Counted from the first letter of the stretch, positions 10,710-23,217 are shown. The stretch: DNA of 64,000 nucleotides from Pantoea coffeiphila (GCF_016909495.1 NZ_JAFBFW010000004.1:186001-250000); one strand, 5' to 3'. Notes: generated by a model from the sequence alone, not told the origin. Numbers and translations are program-made.

Positions 10710-12548
10710 TTACAGCACCATCAGCAGATACAGAACCACAACGGCACCGATGCTCGTCGCGGCAAGATACCAGCGCAGATAGCCGTTTTCGCTGATCACC
10801 AGGCCTTTGTTGCCTACACGCGCGAGAATCGCCGGAACATTCATCACTGAATTGAGCGGATCGCGCTGCAGCAGCCGGGCAATGCCGAGGTAAGGCTTAA
10901 CGAAGACTTTGTCATACAGCCAGTCGAAGCCCCAGGCGGCAAACCACCATGTGGAGAAGAAACGGCCCGGCGCACTGTTAGCAATCGCAGTCACCAGCGT
11001 ACGTTTGCCCAGCCACAGCGCGGCGGCCAGCAGAATACCGACAATCGCCACTACGCCGGAGGCAATTTCCAGCATCATCACGCTGCCGTGGGCCAGTTCA
11101 GTGGTCTCCGGCAGTACGCCTTTCAGCGGTGGTACGATCATCGCACCAATAAAGGTTGAGAGAACTAACAGCACAATCAGCGGCAGATGGTGCGTGATCC
11201 CTTTCCCTGCGTGAGCATGAATTTTTTCTTTACCGTGGAAGGTGATAAAGATCATACGGAAGGTATAGAGAGACGTCATAAAGGCGCCCGCCAGGCCCGC
11301 AACCATCAGATTGATATGGCCGTTCGCCAGCGCACCCGCCAGAATTTCATCCTTACTGAAGAAGCCTGCGGTAATCAGCGGCAGCGCCGACAGTGCCGCA
11401 CCGCCCACCAGGAAGCAGACGTACACCAGCGGAATGCTCTTACGCAGGCCACCCATTTTAAAGATGTTCTGCTCGTGGTGGCAGGCAAGGATCACCGAAC
11501 CGGACGAGAGGAACAGCAGCGCTTTAAAGAACGCGTGGGTCATCAGGTGGAAGATAGCCGCATCCCACGCCTGAACGCCCAGCGCAAGGAACATGTAGCC
11601 AATCTGGCTCATGGTTGAATAAGCCAGCACGCGTTTGATGTCGGTTTGCACCAGCGCGGCAAAGCCTGCCAGAACCAGCGTAATAGCGCCGATAATGCCG
11701 ACCAGATGCAGCACTTCAGGCGTCAGCAGGAACAGGCCGTGAGTACGCGCAATCAGGTAAACACCGGCGGTAACCATCGTCGCGGCGTGGATCAGTGCAG
11801 ATACCGGGGTTGGACCCGCCATCGCATCGGCCAGCCAGGTCTGCAACGGCAGCTGAGCGGATTTACCGACCGCACCGCCTAACAGCATCAGTGTGGCCCA
11901 CTGCAGCATATGGTTGTCAGCCGCAAAGTGTGCCGGAGCCAGCTCGACCATCTCGCGGAAGTTCAGCGTACCCAGCTCGTTGTAGAGAATAAACAACGCA
12001 AATGCCAGGAACACGTCACCGACGCGGGTAATGATAAACGCCTTCATTGCCGCCGCGCCGTTTTTCGACTCGGTATAGTAGAAGCCGATCAGCAGGTAGG
12101 AGCACAGGCCCACGCCTTCCCAACCGAGATACATCAGCATCAGGTTGTCGGCCAGCACCAGAACCACCATGCTGGCGATAAACAGGTTGGTGTAAGCGAA
12201 GAAGCGCGAGTAGCCCTCTTCTCCACGCATGTACCATGAGGCAAACATGTGGATGAAGAAGCCAACGCCGGTCACCACCGACAGCATGGTCAGCGACAGG
12301 CCGTCCAGCGTCAGGTTAACGTCGATTTTGAAGTTGCCAACGTGCATCCAGGTCCACAGCGCCTGGTTAAACACCTGCTGTCCATTATTGAAAAAGTCGA
12401 TCCCGGCATAAGCCGTGACCAGCGCCGCCAGTCCGACGGAACCCATTCCCACGGTAGCTGACAGGTTTTCCGACCAGCGGCCACGAGAGAACGCCAGCAG
12501 AAGGAAGCCGATCAGCGGAAACAGGATTGTTAAATAGAGAAGGTTCAT
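10710..12548 (-). CDS. nuoL: NADH-quinone oxidoreductase subunit L
   Basis: 612 residues, the distal proton-pumping subunit of complex I with 14-16 transmembrane helices and the long lateral helix at its C terminus. Markers: [20 protein letters not shown] (Glu ~144), [33 protein letters not shown] (~229-261) and [15 protein letters not shown]. It overlaps nuoK by four bases. The E. coli homologue is 613 residues. Confidence 0.98.
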   Translation of the reverse strand: MNLLYLTILFPLIGFLLLAFSRGRWSENLSATVGMGSVGLAALVTAYAGIDFFNNGQQVFNQALWTWMHVGNFKIDVNLTLDGLSLTMLSVVTGVGFFIHMFASWYMRGEEGYSRFFAYTNLFIASMVVLVLADNLMLMYLGWEGVGLCSYLLIGFYYTESKNGAAAMKAFIITRVGDVFLAFALFILYNELGTLNFREMVELAPAHFAADNHMLQWATLMLLGGAVGKSAQLPLQTWLADAMAGPTPVSALIHAATMVTAGVYLIARTHGLFLLTPEVLHLVGIIGAITLVLAGFAALVQTDIKRVLAYSTMSQIGYMFLALGVQAWDAAIFHLMTHAFFKALLFLSSGSVILACHHEQNIFKMGGLRKSIPLVYVCFLVGGAALSALPLITAGFFSKDEILAGALANGHINLMVAGLAGAFMTSLYTFRMIFITFHGKEKIHAHAGKGITHHLPLIVLLVLSTFIGAMIVPPLKGVLPETTELAHGSVMMLEIASGVVAIVGILLAAALWLGKRTLVTAIANSAPGRFFSTWWFAAWGFDWLYDKVFVKPYLGIARLLQRDPLNSVMNVPAILARVGNKGLVISENGYLRWYLAATSIGAVVVLYLLMVL

Positions 12549-12847
12549 CCGCGCATCTCGCTCACTTTGTCAATGTTGAGGTTCTGGCTGCGGCGATGTA
12601 ACTGCAGCAGCAGCGCCAGGCCGATACTGGCCTCGGCAGCCGCCAGGCTGATCGCCAGGATAAACATCACCTGACCGTCTGCCTGACCCCAGTAGCTCCC
12701 CGCAACCACAAACGCCAGTGCCGCAGCGTTAATCATGATTTCGAGGCCGATCAACATAAACAGCATATTGCGACGGATAGTGACGGCGGTCAGTCCAAGA
12801 ACAAACAGCACGGCCGCCAGAATCAGTCCATGTTGCAGAGGGATCAT
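12545..12847 (-). CDS. nuoK: NADH-quinone oxidoreductase subunit K
   Basis: 100 residues, three transmembrane helices. Conserved membrane glutamates needed for proton translocation are visible in [15 protein letters not shown] (~33-47) and [15 protein letters not shown] (~69-83). Four-base overlaps with nuoJ upstream and nuoL downstream indicate coupled translation. Confidence 0.98.
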   Translation of the reverse strand: MIPLQHGLILAAVLFVLGLTAVTIRRNMLFMLIGLEIMINAAALAFVVAGSYWGQADGQVMFILAISLAAAEASIGLALLLQLHRRSQNLNIDKVSEMRG

Positions 12848-13398
12848 ACTCTCTCCTCCTTCTTACTTTTTAACGCGTCGTCCGGACGGTTGCTCAGCAA
12901 TTCACCTGCACGCTGCTCGCGACCAATATGGAATGCCACGACCAGACCGGCCAGCAACAGCATAGAAGCCAGCTCTACCGCCAGTACGTAAGGCCCGAAC
13001 AGGCTGATACCGACCTGCTTGGCATCGATCATCGTGCCGTCAATACCCTGGTCATTCACGGTGCGGATGGCGTAAATCAGCACCACCAGCAGCACCAGCG
13101 ACAGCAGGCCCGGCCCAACCCACGCCCCCGGTTTCAGCCATTCACGCTCCTGCTGCACTTCCGCTCCGCCGAGGTTCAGCATCATCACGACGAAGACGAA
13201 CAGCACCATGATCGCGCCGGCATAAACGATGATCTCTAACGCACCGGCGAAGTAAGCCCCGAGCGAGAAAAACACACCGGACACCGCCAGCAAAGAGACA
13301 ATCAGGTACAGCAACGCATGTACCGGGTTGGTATGGGTGATAACGCGCAAGGTCGCCAGCACCGCTACCAGTCCGCAAAGATAAAACGCAAATTCCAT
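12844..13398 (-). CDS. nuoJ: NADH-quinone oxidoreductase subunit J
   Basis: 184 residues, the same length as E. coli NuoJ; five transmembrane helices. The pi-bulge helix that relays redox energy into the membrane arm is in [23 protein letters not shown] (~55-77). The open frame extends upstream to 13479, but [10 protein letters not shown] at 13398 has AAGGAG six bases before it and matches the family start; the extension runs back into nuoI and is not coding. Confidence 0.97.
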   Translation of the reverse strand: MEFAFYLCGLVAVLATLRVITHTNPVHALLYLIVSLLAVSGVFFSLGAYFAGALEIIVYAGAIMVLFVFVVMMLNLGGAEVQQEREWLKPGAWVGPGLLSLVLLVVLIYAIRTVNDQGIDGTMIDAKQVGISLFGPYVLAVELASMLLLAGLVVAFHIGREQRAGELLSNRPDDALKSKKEERV

Positions 13399-13408
13399 GC
13401 CTGGCTCC

Positions 13409-13951
13409 TTAAGGTAACAAGCCCTTGACGTCGATAGGTTTAGCTTCGTTTTCAGCAAAGCCTTTGTCTTTACCATCAATCGCCATACCCGCCATCCGGT
13501 AGAAGTTATATTCCGGATATTTGCCCGGACCGGAGATCAACAGGTCGTCTTTTTCATACACCAGATCCTGACGCTTAAACTCGCCCAGCTCGAAGTCCGG
13601 GGTAAGCTGAATCGCAGTGGTCGGGCAAGCCTCTTCACACAGGCCACAGAAAATGCAGCGCGAGAAGTTAATACGGAAGAATTCCGGGTACCAGCGGCCA
13701 TCCTGCATCTCGGCTTTTTGCAGCGAGATACAGCCAACCGGACAGGCAACCGCACACAGGTTACAGGCAACGCAGCGCTCCTGGCCGTCCGGGTCACGCG
13801 TCAGCACGATGCGCCCACGGAAGCGCGGCGGCAGATAAACCGGCTCTTCCGGGTACATCATGGTTTCGCGCTTGGCGAAGGCGTTCAGACCAATCAGCCA
13901 GATACTGCGTACTGTCGTACCGAAACCAACGGCAATGTCTTTTAATGTCAT
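13409..13951 (-). CDS. nuoI: NADH-quinone oxidoreductase subunit I, two [4Fe-4S] clusters
   Basis: 180 residues, peripheral-arm ferredoxin-like subunit carrying clusters N6a and N6b. The two binding motifs are [15 protein letters not shown] (~60-74) and [15 protein letters not shown] (~99-113). An N-terminal amphipathic helix anchors it to the membrane arm. It lies between nuoH and nuoJ with gaps of about ten bases each side. Confidence 0.98.
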   Translation of the reverse strand: MTLKDIAVGFGTTVRSIWLIGLNAFAKRETMMYPEEPVYLPPRFRGRIVLTRDPDGQERCVACNLCAVACPVGCISLQKAEMQDGRWYPEFFRINFSRCIFCGLCEEACPTTAIQLTPDFELGEFKRQDLVYEKDDLLISGPGKYPEYNFYRMAGMAIDGKDKGFAENEAKPIDVKGLLP

Positions 13952-13963
13952 GTTCTTAACCCC

Positions 13964-14941
13964 TTACTGCGCCGTGTACAGAATCACTGCGGCAGTCGCC
14001 AGCAGGTTCAACAGCGTCAACGGCAGACAAACTTTCCAGCCGAACGACATCATCTGGTCATAGCGCGGACGCGGTAACGCAGCACGGATCAAAATGAACA
14101 TCATCATGAAGAAGCCCGTTTTGATGGCGAACCAGAAAATCGGCGGCAGCCACGGACCGTTCCATCCACCGAAGAACAGCGTCACGATCAGTGAAGACAC
14201 GGTAACGATACCGATGTACTCACCGACGAAGAACAGGCCGAATTTCATACCGGCGTATTCAATGTGATAACCGTCCGACAGTTCCTGCTCTGCTTCCGGC
14301 TGGTCAAACGGGTGGCGGTGACACACCGCTACGCCGCCGATGCAGAAGGTCAGGAAGCCGAAGAACTGCGGAATCACGTTCCACATATGTTCCTGACTGT
14401 TAACGATATCCAGCATGTTGAACGAGCCAGCCTGCGCCACTACGCCCATCAGCGACAGGCCGAGGAACACTTCGTAGCTCAGGGTCTGGGCCGAGGCGCG
14501 CATGGCACCCAGCAGCGAGTATTTGTTGTTACTCGACCAGCCCGCGAACAGCACGGCATAAACCGCCAGACCGGCCATCATCAGGAAGAACAGCAGACCG
14601 ATGTTCAGGTCCGCCCCCATCCAGGTAGAGGTAACCGGCACGATCGCCATCGCCAGCAGCAGCGAGGTAAAGGCAATCATCGGCGCAAGGGTGAAGATCA
14701 CACGGTCGGTAAACGGCGGTATCCAGTCCTCTTTGAAGAACATTTTGATCATATCCGCCACCAGCTGCAGCGATCCGCCCCAGCCGACGCGGTTAGGACC
14801 GTAGCGGTTCTGGAACAGGCCGAGAATTCGGCGTTCGCCAAAGCTCATCAGCGCGCCGCAGGCCACCACCACCATCAGGATGACCAGTGCTTTGCCGACG
14901 GCAATCAAAATGTCGATAACTTCCGGTGTCAACCAGCTCAT
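13964..14941 (-). CDS. nuoH: NADH-quinone oxidoreductase subunit H
   Basis: 325 residues, eight transmembrane helices, forms much of the quinone-binding chamber at the junction of the arms. Recognised by [20 protein letters not shown] (~39-58), [26 protein letters not shown] (~208-233) and [20 protein letters not shown]. It overlaps nuoG by four bases. Confidence 0.98.
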   Translation of the reverse strand: MSWLTPEVIDILIAVGKALVILMVVVACGALMSFGERRILGLFQNRYGPNRVGWGGSLQLVADMIKMFFKEDWIPPFTDRVIFTLAPMIAFTSLLLAMAIVPVTSTWMGADLNIGLLFFLMMAGLAVYAVLFAGWSSNNKYSLLGAMRASAQTLSYEVFLGLSLMGVVAQAGSFNMLDIVNSQEHMWNVIPQFFGFLTFCIGGVAVCHRHPFDQPEAEQELSDGYHIEYAGMKFGLFFVGEYIGIVTVSSLIVTLFFGGWNGPWLPPIFWFAIKTGFFMMMFILIRAALPRPRYDQMMSFGWKVCLPLTLLNLLATAAVILYTAQ

Positions 14942-17664
14942 TGTACCGCCTCCTGCAGATTGTCGATTTCAGCGCCCGACAGGAACGGAGGGATACCCGG
15001 TAAGCCCAGCGGCAGGCCTACCTGCCCTGCCTGCAGGTGGCTTGAGAAGCGCACCGGCAGGCGCAGGGTTTCACCCTGGCAGTTGAACTGAACGGCACTG
15101 TTGGCGTTAACGCCGAGTTTCGCCGCATCGTTCGGGTTAACCATCACATAAACTTCCGGCATACGTTTCTGCATAACCGGTGAGCGCTGGGTCATTTCTT
15201 CACTGCCAAACAGGTGGAAGTACGGCGCGACACGCCAGCGGTTTTCACTGCCCACAAACGCGGCAGGGATTTTTTCGAACCATCCCAGCTGCGACGGGCC
15301 CGCTTCGAACAGACGCACGCCCGGATCGCCGTTACGCAGGTTACCGCCCACTTCGGCCTGGAATTTGTTCCACGCCTGCGGTGAGTTCCAGCCTGGAGCC
15401 CAGGCAAATGGGATCTGCGAACGTGCCGCACCCGGCTGGTTGTTCCCTTCCATCGAGAAGGCAAACATGGTGTCTTTATCCTGCGGCTGACGCGGCTCAT
15501 GCACGCTGATATTTGCGCGCATCGCAGTACGTCCACTGGAGCGGATCGGTGAACGCGACAGTTTCTGTCCGCGAATACGGAAGCTGGCATCCGGAGCCGC
15601 ATCTTTGATCGCCGCCAGCTGCGGCAGCGCAACCACGCAGGAATCAATGACATGATCCAGCTGGGTCCAGTCCGGCTCGCGGCTGTTAATGGTGCTTTGC
15701 AGCGCGTGCAGCCAGCGCCAGCTTTCCAGCATCTCAACTTTGTTGTCGTAATAGGCTGGGTCATAAACCTGGAAGAAGCGCTGGGCGCGACCTTCCTGGT
15801 TCACCACCGTACCGTCACTTTCTGCGAAGCTGGCGGTGGAGAGAACCAGACCGGCTTTTTCAGTGGTGGCGGTACGCTGGTGATCGATAACAATCACGTT
15901 TGGCGTATTTTTCAGTGCCGCATCCACCTGCGCTTTCGGCAGCTGACGATAGAGATCGTTTTCCAGCACGATAACCGCATCAGCAGAACCGCTTTCCAGC
16001 TCCTGCAGTGCCGCATCCAGCGAGTGGCCGCCGATCATGCCAAGGCCAATGCTGTTACTGGCGGTCGCCAGCAGGGTAATACCGACATCCTGGCCGCGGC
16101 CTTTCAGCGCTTTCGCCACGTTGGCTGCCGCCTGAATCACCGCTTCGCTGCCGGAGTTGGTACCGGAAACGATGAGAGGTTTCTTCGCACCGGCCAGCGC
16201 CTGCACGATCACGTCGATTTTGCCGTTCAGTGACTTATCCAGATCGCTGACTGCCGGTGCGCTGGCATCCAGCTCGTGGGCAATCGCGAAGCCCAGACGC
16301 GCCTGGTCTTCAACCGGGGCGCGGTAGCTCCACGCGGCAATATCGTCCAGACGGGTCTGGTCGACGTTAGTCACAAACAGTGGATGTTTAGCATTCTGAC
16401 CGATATTGAGGATCGCGGCGATCTGCCAGTCGGCCACTTTCTGCGCCGCTGCCATCTCACGGGATTTACCCTTCACCGCCTGACGGACGGCAAGCGCAAC
16501 GCGCGCACCGGTCTGGGTCAGATCTTCCCCAAGCACCAGCACCGCATCGTAGCTTTCAATATCGTGCAGGGACGGAGTGTGGATACCGCCGTCGCGCAGA
16601 ATTTCCAGCATCAGATCAAGACGTGCCTGCTCCCCTGCCGGGATGCCGGTAGAAAAGTTTTCAGCGCCAACCAGTTCGCGCAGCGCAAAGTTGCTTTCCA
16701 CGCTGGCACGCGGGGAGCCGATACCGATCACTTTGTTCGCCTGGCGCAGCACGTCGGCCGCCCCCTGCATCGCCTGCTCGGCGTTCAGGGTGATCCAGTC
16801 ATCGCCACGACGCTGCACAGGCTGGCGCGGACGATCTTTCAGATTGACATAGCCATAGCCGAAGCGACCACGGTCACAGAGGAAGTAGCTGTTAACGGTG
16901 CCGTTATAGCGGTTTTCGATACGGCGCAGCTCGCCATAGCGCTCGCCCGGGCTGGTGTTACAGCCGATGCTGCACTGCTGGCAGATGCTTGGCGCATACT
17001 GCATATCCCACTTACGGTTGTAGCGCTCGGAGTGGGTTTTATCGGTGAACACGCCGGTCGGGCAAATTTCAACGAGGTTACCGGAGAATTCACTTTCCAG
17101 CACGCCGTCTTCCGGGCGACCGAAGTAGACGTTGTCGTGAGCACCGTACACGCCGAGGTCTGTACCGTCCGCATAATCTTTGTAGTAACGCACGCAGCGA
17201 TAGCAGGCGATACAGCGGTTCATTTCATGAGAAATGAACGGACCGAGATCCTGATTGCGGTGGGTACGCTTGGTAAAACGATAGCGGCGGAAGCTGTGGC
17301 CGGTCATGACCGTCATATCCTGAAGGTGGCAGTTACCGCCCTCTTCACATACCGGACAATCGTGCGGGTGGTTGGTCATCAGCCACTCCACCACGCTTTC
17401 GCGGAACTCTTTTGCTTCGCCGTCATCAATCGAGATGAAGGTACCGTCGGAGGCTGGCGTCATGCAGGACATCACCAGACGACCACGGGTATCTTCGGCA
17501 TTTTGGAACTGCTTCACCGCACACTGGCGGCAGGCACCGACGCTACCGAGCGCAGGATGCCAGCAGAAATAAGGAATATCTAAGCCGAGGGACAAACAGG
17601 CCTGCAGCAGGTTGTTTGCGCCATCAACATCATATTCTTTACCGTCTACATGAATTGTAGCCAT
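14938..17664 (-). CDS. nuoG: NADH-quinone oxidoreductase subunit G
   Basis: 908 residues, the largest subunit; carries the N1b [2Fe-2S] and several [4Fe-4S] clusters. N-terminal ferredoxin cysteines are in [17 protein letters not shown] (~34-50) and CMTPASDG; then [16 protein letters not shown] (His-Cys3 cluster N5), [14 protein letters not shown] and CQQCSIGCN (enterobacterial N7). The C-terminal ~600 residues are a molybdopterin-enzyme-like fold. Start placed at [11 protein letters not shown] (17664), matching E. coli; an ATG three codons upstream sits one base from the GGAAG ribosome site and is less likely. Confidence 0.97.
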   Translation of the reverse strand: MATIHVDGKEYDVDGANNLLQACLSLGLDIPYFCWHPALGSVGACRQCAVKQFQNAEDTRGRLVMSCMTPASDGTFISIDDGEAKEFRESVVEWLMTNHPHDCPVCEEGGNCHLQDMTVMTGHSFRRYRFTKRTHRNQDLGPFISHEMNRCIACYRCVRYYKDYADGTDLGVYGAHDNVYFGRPEDGVLESEFSGNLVEICPTGVFTDKTHSERYNRKWDMQYAPSICQQCSIGCNTSPGERYGELRRIENRYNGTVNSYFLCDRGRFGYGYVNLKDRPRQPVQRRGDDWITLNAEQAMQGAADVLRQANKVIGIGSPRASVESNFALRELVGAENFSTGIPAGEQARLDLMLEILRDGGIHTPSLHDIESYDAVLVLGEDLTQTGARVALAVRQAVKGKSREMAAAQKVADWQIAAILNIGQNAKHPLFVTNVDQTRLDDIAAWSYRAPVEDQARLGFAIAHELDASAPAVSDLDKSLNGKIDVIVQALAGAKKPLIVSGTNSGSEAVIQAAANVAKALKGRGQDVGITLLATASNSIGLGMIGGHSLDAALQELESGSADAVIVLENDLYRQLPKAQVDAALKNTPNVIVIDHQRTATTEKAGLVLSTASFAESDGTVVNQEGRAQRFFQVYDPAYYDNKVEMLESWRWLHALQSTINSREPDWTQLDHVIDSCVVALPQLAAIKDAAPDASFRIRGQKLSRSPIRSSGRTAMRANISVHEPRQPQDKDTMFAFSMEGNNQPGAARSQIPFAWAPGWNSPQAWNKFQAEVGGNLRNGDPGVRLFEAGPSQLGWFEKIPAAFVGSENRWRVAPYFHLFGSEEMTQRSPVMQKRMPEVYVMVNPNDAAKLGVNANSAVQFNCQGETLRLPVRFSSHLQAGQVGLPLGLPGIPPFLSGAEIDNLQEAVQ

Positions 17665-17714
17665 AGTGAACATGCTTCCGTAAGGCCCGGTAAAAAACGG
17701 GCGTTAAACTTTGC

Positions 17715-19055
17715 TTACCAGCGAGCCTTTAACAGGTTCGGCTGGATGCCGCTAATCGCGTGCGCGTTGCTGTAAACCTGAGGTGCCATACCCGCTTCGA
17801 ACTCTTCGCGGAAATATTTGATGGCACTTTGCAGTGGCTCTACTGCACCAGGTGCGTGCGCACAGAAGGTTTTACCCGGGCCAAGCTGACGACAGAGCTG
17901 CAGCAGGGTTTCGATATCCCCCGGCTGTCCCTGTTTACGTTCCAGCGCGCGCAGAATTTTCACACTCCACGGCAGGCCATCGCGGCACGGCGTACACCAG
18001 CCGCAGGATTCACGGGCAAAGAACTCTTCTAAATTGCGTACCAGCGACACCATATTGATTTCATGGTCGACGGCCATGGCCAGCGCGGTACCCAGACGAC
18101 TACCGGCTTTACCAATGCTGGCAAATTCCATCGGCAGGTCGAGGTGCTGATCGGTCAGGAAGTCCGTCCCTGCCCCACCCGGCTGCCACGCCTTAAACTT
18201 CAGGCCGTCACGCATGCCACCGGCATATTCTTCCAGGATCTCACGCGCGGTCGTACCAAACGGCAGCTCCCACACGCCCGGATTCTTAACGCGGCCGGAG
18301 AAGCCCATCATCTTGGTTCCGGCATCTTCACTGGTGGAGATGTTTTTGTACCAGTCAACGCCGTTGGCAATAATCGCCGGGACGTTTGAGATAGTTTCCA
18401 CGTTGTTGACGCAGGTCGGCTTGCCCCATGCGCCGGCTGAAGCCGGGAACGGCGGCTTGGAGCGCGGGTTGGCGCGGCGGCCTTCCAGCGAGTTGATCAG
18501 CGCCGTTTCTTCACCGCAGATGTAGCGGCCCGCACCGGTATGAACGATCAGTTCGAAATCAAAACCGGTACCGAGGATGTTTTTACCCAACAGGCCCGCT
18601 TCGGTCGCTTCGGCAATCGCACGGCGCAGGTTCGCAGCCGCCTCAATGTATTCACCGCGCAGGAAGATGTAGCCACGGTAGGCTTTCAGTGCAAAAGCAC
18701 CGATCAGCATGCCTTCCACCAGCTGGTGCGGCATCTGCTCCATCAGCAGGCGGTCTTTATAGGTGCCCGGCTCCATTTCATCGGCGTTACACAGCAGGTA
18801 ACGGATGTTCATGGATTCATCTTTCGGCATCAGGCTCCACTTCAAACCGGTGGAGAAGCCCGCACCGCCGCGGCCTTTCAGACCGGAGTCTTTTACCTGA
18901 CCTACGATCTCTTCCGGCGACATGGACTTCAGCGCTTTTTCAGCACCGGCATAGCCATTCTTACTGCGGTATTCATCGAAGAATACCGGCTGCTTATCGT
19001 CACGCATGCGCCACGTCAGCGGATGCGTTTCGGCAGTACGAATAATCGTTTTCAT
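17715..19055 (-). CDS. nuoF: NADH-quinone oxidoreductase subunit F, FMN and NADH binding
   Basis: 446 residues. It binds NADH, FMN and the N3 [4Fe-4S] cluster at the tip of the peripheral arm. The glycine-rich NADH site is [20 protein letters not shown] (~59-78), the FMN region is [19 protein letters not shown] (~174-192), and the cluster ligands are in [12 protein letters not shown] (~350-361) plus a later Cys in [11 protein letters not shown]. It overlaps nuoE by four bases. Confidence 0.98.
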   Translation of the reverse strand: MKTIIRTAETHPLTWRMRDDKQPVFFDEYRSKNGYAGAEKALKSMSPEEIVGQVKDSGLKGRGGAGFSTGLKWSLMPKDESMNIRYLLCNADEMEPGTYKDRLLMEQMPHQLVEGMLIGAFALKAYRGYIFLRGEYIEAAANLRRAIAEATEAGLLGKNILGTGFDFELIVHTGAGRYICGEETALINSLEGRRANPRSKPPFPASAGAWGKPTCVNNVETISNVPAIIANGVDWYKNISTSEDAGTKMMGFSGRVKNPGVWELPFGTTAREILEEYAGGMRDGLKFKAWQPGGAGTDFLTDQHLDLPMEFASIGKAGSRLGTALAMAVDHEINMVSLVRNLEEFFARESCGWCTPCRDGLPWSVKILRALERKQGQPGDIETLLQLCRQLGPGKTFCAHAPGAVEPLQSAIKYFREEFEAGMAPQVYSNAHAISGIQPNLLKARW

Positions 19056-19567
19056 TGATACTGCTCCAGTAAGTTGGCGAGGCCTTCCGGCGTCAGATGA
19101 ACGTGGGTATCTTCATCCACCATCATCACCGGTCCCTTGTCGCAGTTGCCAAGACAGCAGGTTGGCAGCAGCGTAAAGCGCCCGTCAGCGGTCGTCTGGC
19201 CCGGCTTGATATTGAGCTTGTTTTCCAGCTCGGCCTGAATGCCCTGGAAGCCGGTGATGTGGCACACCACGCTGTCGCAGTAGCGGATCACATGGCGGCC
19301 CACCGGCGTGCGGTAGATCTGGCTGTAGAACGTTGCCACACCTTCCACATCGCTGGCAGGAATACCCAGCACGTCGGCTATCGCATGGATTGCGCCGTCC
19401 GGCACCCAGCCACGCTGTTTCTGAACGATTTTCAGCGCTTCAATTGACGCTGCGCGAGCATCTTCATAGTGGTGCTTTTCATGCTCGATGGCATCGCGCT
19501 CTGCCGCACTCAGCATGAAAGCCCCGGATTCATCGATCGTTTCGATCGCAATTCTTTGATCGTGCAT
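19052..19567 (-). CDS. nuoE: NADH-quinone oxidoreductase subunit E, [2Fe-2S]
   Basis: 171 residues (E. coli 166); thioredoxin-like [2Fe-2S] subunit holding cluster N1a. Ligands are visible as YCDSVVCHI (~95-103) and [13 protein letters not shown] (~134-146; the family uses Cys in C-x4-5-C and C-x3-C spacing). It begins two bases after the nuoCD stop and overlaps nuoF by four bases. Confidence 0.97.
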   Translation of the reverse strand: MHDQRIAIETIDESGAFMLSAAERDAIEHEKHHYEDARAASIEALKIVQKQRGWVPDGAIHAIADVLGIPASDVEGVATFYSQIYRTPVGRHVIRYCDSVVCHITGFQGIQAELENKLNIKPGQTTADGRFTLLPTCCLGNCDKGPVMMVDEDTHVHLTPEGLANLLEQYQ

Positions 19568-19569
19568 AA

Positions 19570-21369
19570 TTAGCGGTCCACGTCTGACATAACAAAATCG
19601 ATACTACCGAGGTATACGATCAGGTCGGATACCAGGCTGCCGTTGATCACCGAAGGGATCTGCTGCAGGTGCGGGAAGCTCGGCGTGCGCACGCGTGTGC
19701 GGTAGCTCATCGTGCTGCCATCGCTGGTCAGGTAGTAACTGTTAATCCCCTTCGTCGCTTCAATCATCTGGAAGGATTCGTTGGCAGGCATAATTGGCCC
19801 CCAGGAAACCTGCAGGAAGTGCGTGATCAGGGTTTCGATATGCTGCAGCGTGCGCTCTTTAGGCGGTGGCGTCGTCAGCGGATGATCGGCTTTAAATGGA
19901 CCGGCAGGCATGTTTTTCAGGCACTGTTCCAGGATACGCATACTCTGGCGCATCTCTTCCATTTTGAGCATCACGCGGGTGTAAGCACAGCTCACACCGC
20001 CCCCGATTGGCACTTCGAAATCAAAGTTTTCGTAGCCGGAGTAAGGGCGCCATTTACGCACGTCAAAGTCCAGACCGGTTCCGCGCAGACCGGCACCGGT
20101 GGTGCCCCAGGTCAGTGCTTCTTCCATGTTGTAGGCAGAAACACCCTTAGCACGGGCAATCAGAACGCTATTTTTCAGCGCGGTCTGTTCGTAGGCTTTC
20201 AGACGTTTTGGCATCCAGTCGAGGAACTCTCGCAGCAGGCGTTCCCAGCCGTTCGGCAGGTCATGCGCCACGCCGCCGATGCGGAACCAGGCCGGATGCA
20301 TACGGAAGCCGGTGATCGCTTCCACCACGTCATAAATTTTCTGGCGGTCGGTAAAGGCAAAGAACACCGGAGACATAGCGCCGACGTCCTGAATAAAAGT
20401 AGAGATGTACAGCAGGTGGCTGTTAATACGGAACAGTTCTGACAGCATGACGCGAATCACTTCCACGCGCTCTGGCACTTTTATTCCGGCCAGTTTTTCT
20501 ACTGCCAGTACGTACGGCATCTCGTTAACGCAGCCGCCGAGGTACTCGATACGGTCGGTATATGGGATATAGCTGTGCCAGGACTGGCGCTCACCCATTT
20601 TCTCAGCACCACGGTGGTGGTAGCCGATATCCGGAACGCAGTCCACGATCTCTTCACCATCCAGCTGCAGGATGATGCGGAACGCACCGTGCGCAGACGG
20701 GTGGTTAGGACCGAGGTTGAGGAACATATAGTCCTCGTTATTGGTCCCACGCTTCATGCCCCAGTCTTCCGGCTTGAAGGTCATGTTTTCCATTTCCAGA
20801 TCTTCTTTTTGCTTGGTCAGCTCAAAGGGATCGAATTCGGTCGCACGGGCCGGATAGTCTTTACGCAGCGGGTGCCCTTCCCAGCTCTGCGGCATCATAA
20901 TGCGCGTCAGGTGCGGGTGGCCCACGATATTAATCCCGAACATCTCCCAGGTTTCACGCTCATACCAGTTGGCATTGGCAAAAATTTTGGTGATGGTCGG
21001 CACATTCAGATCGTTTTCAGACAACGCCACCTTGAGCATAATGTCGCGATTACGTTCAATGGAGATGAAGTGATAGAAAACGGAAAAATCCGCCGCCGGT
21101 AAACCTGCACGGTGGGTACGCAGACGCTCATCCATACCATGCAGGTCATACAGCATGACATAGGGTTTAGGCAGCTTGCGCAGGTATTCAATTACTTCTA
21201 ACAACTGCTCACGTTTCACCCAGACAACCGGTATCCCGGTACGGGTTGGTTGTACGGTAAAGGCATCTGGCCCAAAACGGTTACGCAGCTCGCCGATCAC
21301 CGGGTCATCCAGGTGGTCGCGGGTTTGCCATAAAGGCTGTGCGAGATCTTGCGTGGTTAAGTCTGTCAT
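19570..21369 (-). CDS. nuoC: NADH-quinone oxidoreductase fused subunits C and D
   Basis: 599 residues. The 30-kDa (NuoC) domain occupies ~1-190 ([24 protein letters not shown]) and the 49-kDa hydrogenase-like (NuoD) domain follows ([22 protein letters not shown], then [25 protein letters not shown]; the quinone-site His/Tyr are here). The C-D fusion is characteristic of gammaproteobacterial Enterobacterales. A 119-base gap with a small GCCTGTC/GACAGGC hairpin separates it from nuoB. Confidence 0.97.
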   Translation of the reverse strand: MTDLTTQDLAQPLWQTRDHLDDPVIGELRNRFGPDAFTVQPTRTGIPVVWVKREQLLEVIEYLRKLPKPYVMLYDLHGMDERLRTHRAGLPAADFSVFYHFISIERNRDIMLKVALSENDLNVPTITKIFANANWYERETWEMFGINIVGHPHLTRIMMPQSWEGHPLRKDYPARATEFDPFELTKQKEDLEMENMTFKPEDWGMKRGTNNEDYMFLNLGPNHPSAHGAFRIILQLDGEEIVDCVPDIGYHHRGAEKMGERQSWHSYIPYTDRIEYLGGCVNEMPYVLAVEKLAGIKVPERVEVIRVMLSELFRINSHLLYISTFIQDVGAMSPVFFAFTDRQKIYDVVEAITGFRMHPAWFRIGGVAHDLPNGWERLLREFLDWMPKRLKAYEQTALKNSVLIARAKGVSAYNMEEALTWGTTGAGLRGTGLDFDVRKWRPYSGYENFDFEVPIGGGVSCAYTRVMLKMEEMRQSMRILEQCLKNMPAGPFKADHPLTTPPPKERTLQHIETLITHFLQVSWGPIMPANESFQMIEATKGINSYYLTSDGSTMSYRTRVRTPSFPHLQQIPSVINGSLVSDLIVYLGSIDFVMSDVDR

Positions 21370-21488
21370 AAGTTGTTCACCATTCTGGCCTGTCCGACAG
21401 GCACTCAGTGTTGGCGTAAGGCGGGTCGGCGCACGTTGCTTTGTAGTCTTGTTGTGCTGTTGCTGACCTCATCCATAAACTGCCTGGC

Positions 21489-22163
21489 TTAAATCTCGTC
21501 AGGGCTGCGCAGGTTTGTTACCGCGATACGCTCGGCGTGTTTACGCTCGCGTTCGGATTGCATATTGGCGCGATACACACCCTGATCGCCGACCACCCAC
21601 GACAGCGGACGGCGCTCTTTACCAATCGATTCCTGCAGCAGCAGCAGCGCCTGCATATAGGCTTCAGGGCGCGGCGGACAGCCTGGAATATACACATCGA
21701 CCGGCAGGAACTTATCAACGCCCTGAACCACGGAATAGATGTCGTACATACCGCCAGAGTTGGCACAGGCTCCCATGCAAATCACCCACTTAGGTTCCAG
21801 CATCTGGTCGTACAGGCGCTGAATAACGGGTGCCATTTTGGTAAAGCAGGTTCCTGCAACCACCATGAAGTCGGCCTGGCGAGGCGAAGCACGAATAACT
21901 TCCGAGCCAAAACGCGCCACGTCGTGTACCGAAGTAAACGACGTGGTCATTTCGACATAACAACAGGAAAGACCGAAGTTAAACGGCCAGAGGGAGTTCT
22001 TACGTCCCCAGTTCACCAGGTCATGCATGGCATGCTCAAGCTTGCCCATGTAGACGTTTTGATGAACGTGCTTTTCCAGGGGATCGGAGACGATCTCCTG
22101 TTTTTGCAGGGGGTAACGGTCATTCTCACCGTTCGGGTCTATGCGGGTGAGCGTATAGTCCAT
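21489..22163 (-). CDS. nuoB: NADH-quinone oxidoreductase subunit B, cluster N2
   Basis: 224 residues; holds the terminal [4Fe-4S] cluster N2 that reduces quinone. The four ligands are in SCCYVEM (tandem Cys), [17 protein letters not shown] and [15 protein letters not shown]. The C-terminal extension ([25 protein letters not shown]) matches enterobacterial NuoB. It lies 17 bases after nuoA. Confidence 0.98.
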   Translation of the reverse strand: MDYTLTRIDPNGENDRYPLQKQEIVSDPLEKHVHQNVYMGKLEHAMHDLVNWGRKNSLWPFNFGLSCCYVEMTTSFTSVHDVARFGSEVIRASPRQADFMVVAGTCFTKMAPVIQRLYDQMLEPKWVICMGACANSGGMYDIYSVVQGVDKFLPVDVYIPGCPPRPEAYMQALLLLQESIGKERRPLSWVVGDQGVYRANMQSERERKHAERIAVTNLRSPDEI

Positions 22164-22180
22164 GTCTATTTGCCTCGCTG

Positions 22181-22618
22181 TTACTGCGTATTACGGTTGG
22201 AGTGCGAGATGGTGGTTGGCTTCACGTCAAAGCGACGGCGGGCAGGAGCCCAGTCCAGTGCGCCGATGCGAACCAGATAAACCAGACCAGCAAGCAATAC
22301 CAAGATGAAAATGGCGGCTTCCACAAAACCGACCCATCCGCTTTCGCGAATCGCTGTCGACCATGCGTAGAGATAGAGGGCTTCAACGTCGAAGATTACG
22401 AAGAACATTGCTACCAGATAGAATTTGGCAGACAGGCGCAGTTTTGCGCTACCGACGGAAGGAGCTCCTGACTCAAAAGGCGTGTTTTTGTACCTTCCCC
22501 GGCCTTTTCCGCCCAGGAACCACGCTCCGGCCAACATCAGGCAACACAGACCGACTGAAACGATCAGAAAAACAGCGAATGCCCAGTGATGGGCGACGAC
22601 TTCTGTGGTTGTTGACAT
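22181..22618 (-). CDS. nuoA: NADH-quinone oxidoreductase subunit A
   Basis: 145 residues (E. coli 147), three transmembrane helices, first gene of the operon. The loop [41 protein letters not shown] (residues ~41-81; the flexible quinone-tunnel loop and acidic helix) is diagnostic. AGAG lies just upstream of the ATG. The 5' side is a 0.67-kb regulatory region shared with the lrhA 3' end. Confidence 0.97.
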   Translation of the reverse strand: MSTTTEVVAHHWAFAVFLIVSVGLCCLMLAGAWFLGGKGRGRYKNTPFESGAPSVGSAKLRLSAKFYLVAMFFVIFDVEALYLYAWSTAIRESGWVGFVEAAIFILVLLAGLVYLVRIGALDWAPARRRFDVKPTTISHSNRNTQ

Positions 22619-22759
22619 ACTCTTGCTTACTCACCAAAAGTGGTGTTTCGCGTCCTGCTCTAATCTCTGGCAGTTAACACACCACAACGATTCAAGGGAA
22701 AAATAAAAAACCTTATAAATTTTACTGCCTCTTTTGATTAGGCAGCTATTTTATGGGGT

Positions 22760-22789
22760 TTTTTACTCCTTTCAATAACCTTTTGTCAA
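22760..22789 (-). promoter_or_regulatory. candidate sigma-70 promoter for nuo
   Basis: On minus, TTGACA (22789-22784) is a perfect -35 hexamer; 18 bases later TAAAAA (22765-22760) is a fair -10. Predicted leader to the nuoA ATG is about 135 bases. The -35 lies inside a perfect palindrome, so a repressor bound there would block it. Confidence 0.45.
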
Positions 22790-22801
22790 CTTTGACAAAA
22801 G
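22780..22801. promoter_or_regulatory. perfect 22-bp palindrome upstream of nuoA
   Basis: Arms CTTTTGTCAA (22780-22789) and TTGACAAAAG (22792-22801) are exact reverse complements separated by CT. Placed ~165 bases upstream of nuoA. It looks like a dimeric operator rather than a terminator, because no T-run follows on either strand. I cannot assign the protein. Confidence 0.6.
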
Positions 22802-23180
22802 TATCCGCATGCTAATTTACAGATGCAACATTATTTTAACAATTAATGCTCATAAAATAAGCTAAATCGTGTCAGTGGTAGGACCTGATAAAAATGTAGC
22901 AGCTAAAACCATGTTCGGATCGCGTATTTAACAATCTCTATTTTGGCAGGAATAATCATATTTTCCTGCCCCTTAATAGGGTTATTTTTTTGATCGAGGA
23001 CACACTTCTGTGTTTTATGGCCAAATTTTGGTCAGCAAGGATTGTGCAAAATCAATTCATCGCACGAATGATACTGGCGTCTCCAGCAATGGAGTGAACG
23101 GTTTAAAGGCGTTATGGACAAGGGCAGCAGGAACACTTTTTTCTGATGAAGAAAGCGCATTTAGATGACGTTAAAATGAC

Positions 23181-23217
23181 AAAAAAAAACCTTTCAGGTT
23201 AAAAAAACACTGAAAGG
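23181..23217 (-). terminator. rho-independent terminator of lrhA
   Basis: Read on minus about 70 bases after the lrhA stop: eight-pair stem CCTTTCAG/CTGAAAGG with a 12-base loop, followed by nine consecutive T residues. Confidence 0.88.

Noticed and set aside
16276-17583. 435-codon open frame on plus, antisense to nuoG
   Set aside because: nuoG is certain on the other strand; the antisense product resembles no family and has no promoter or ribosome site.
19669-20442. 257-codon frame antisense to nuoCD
   Set aside because: Same reason as other antisense frames: shadow of a strongly coding gene, no independent evidence.
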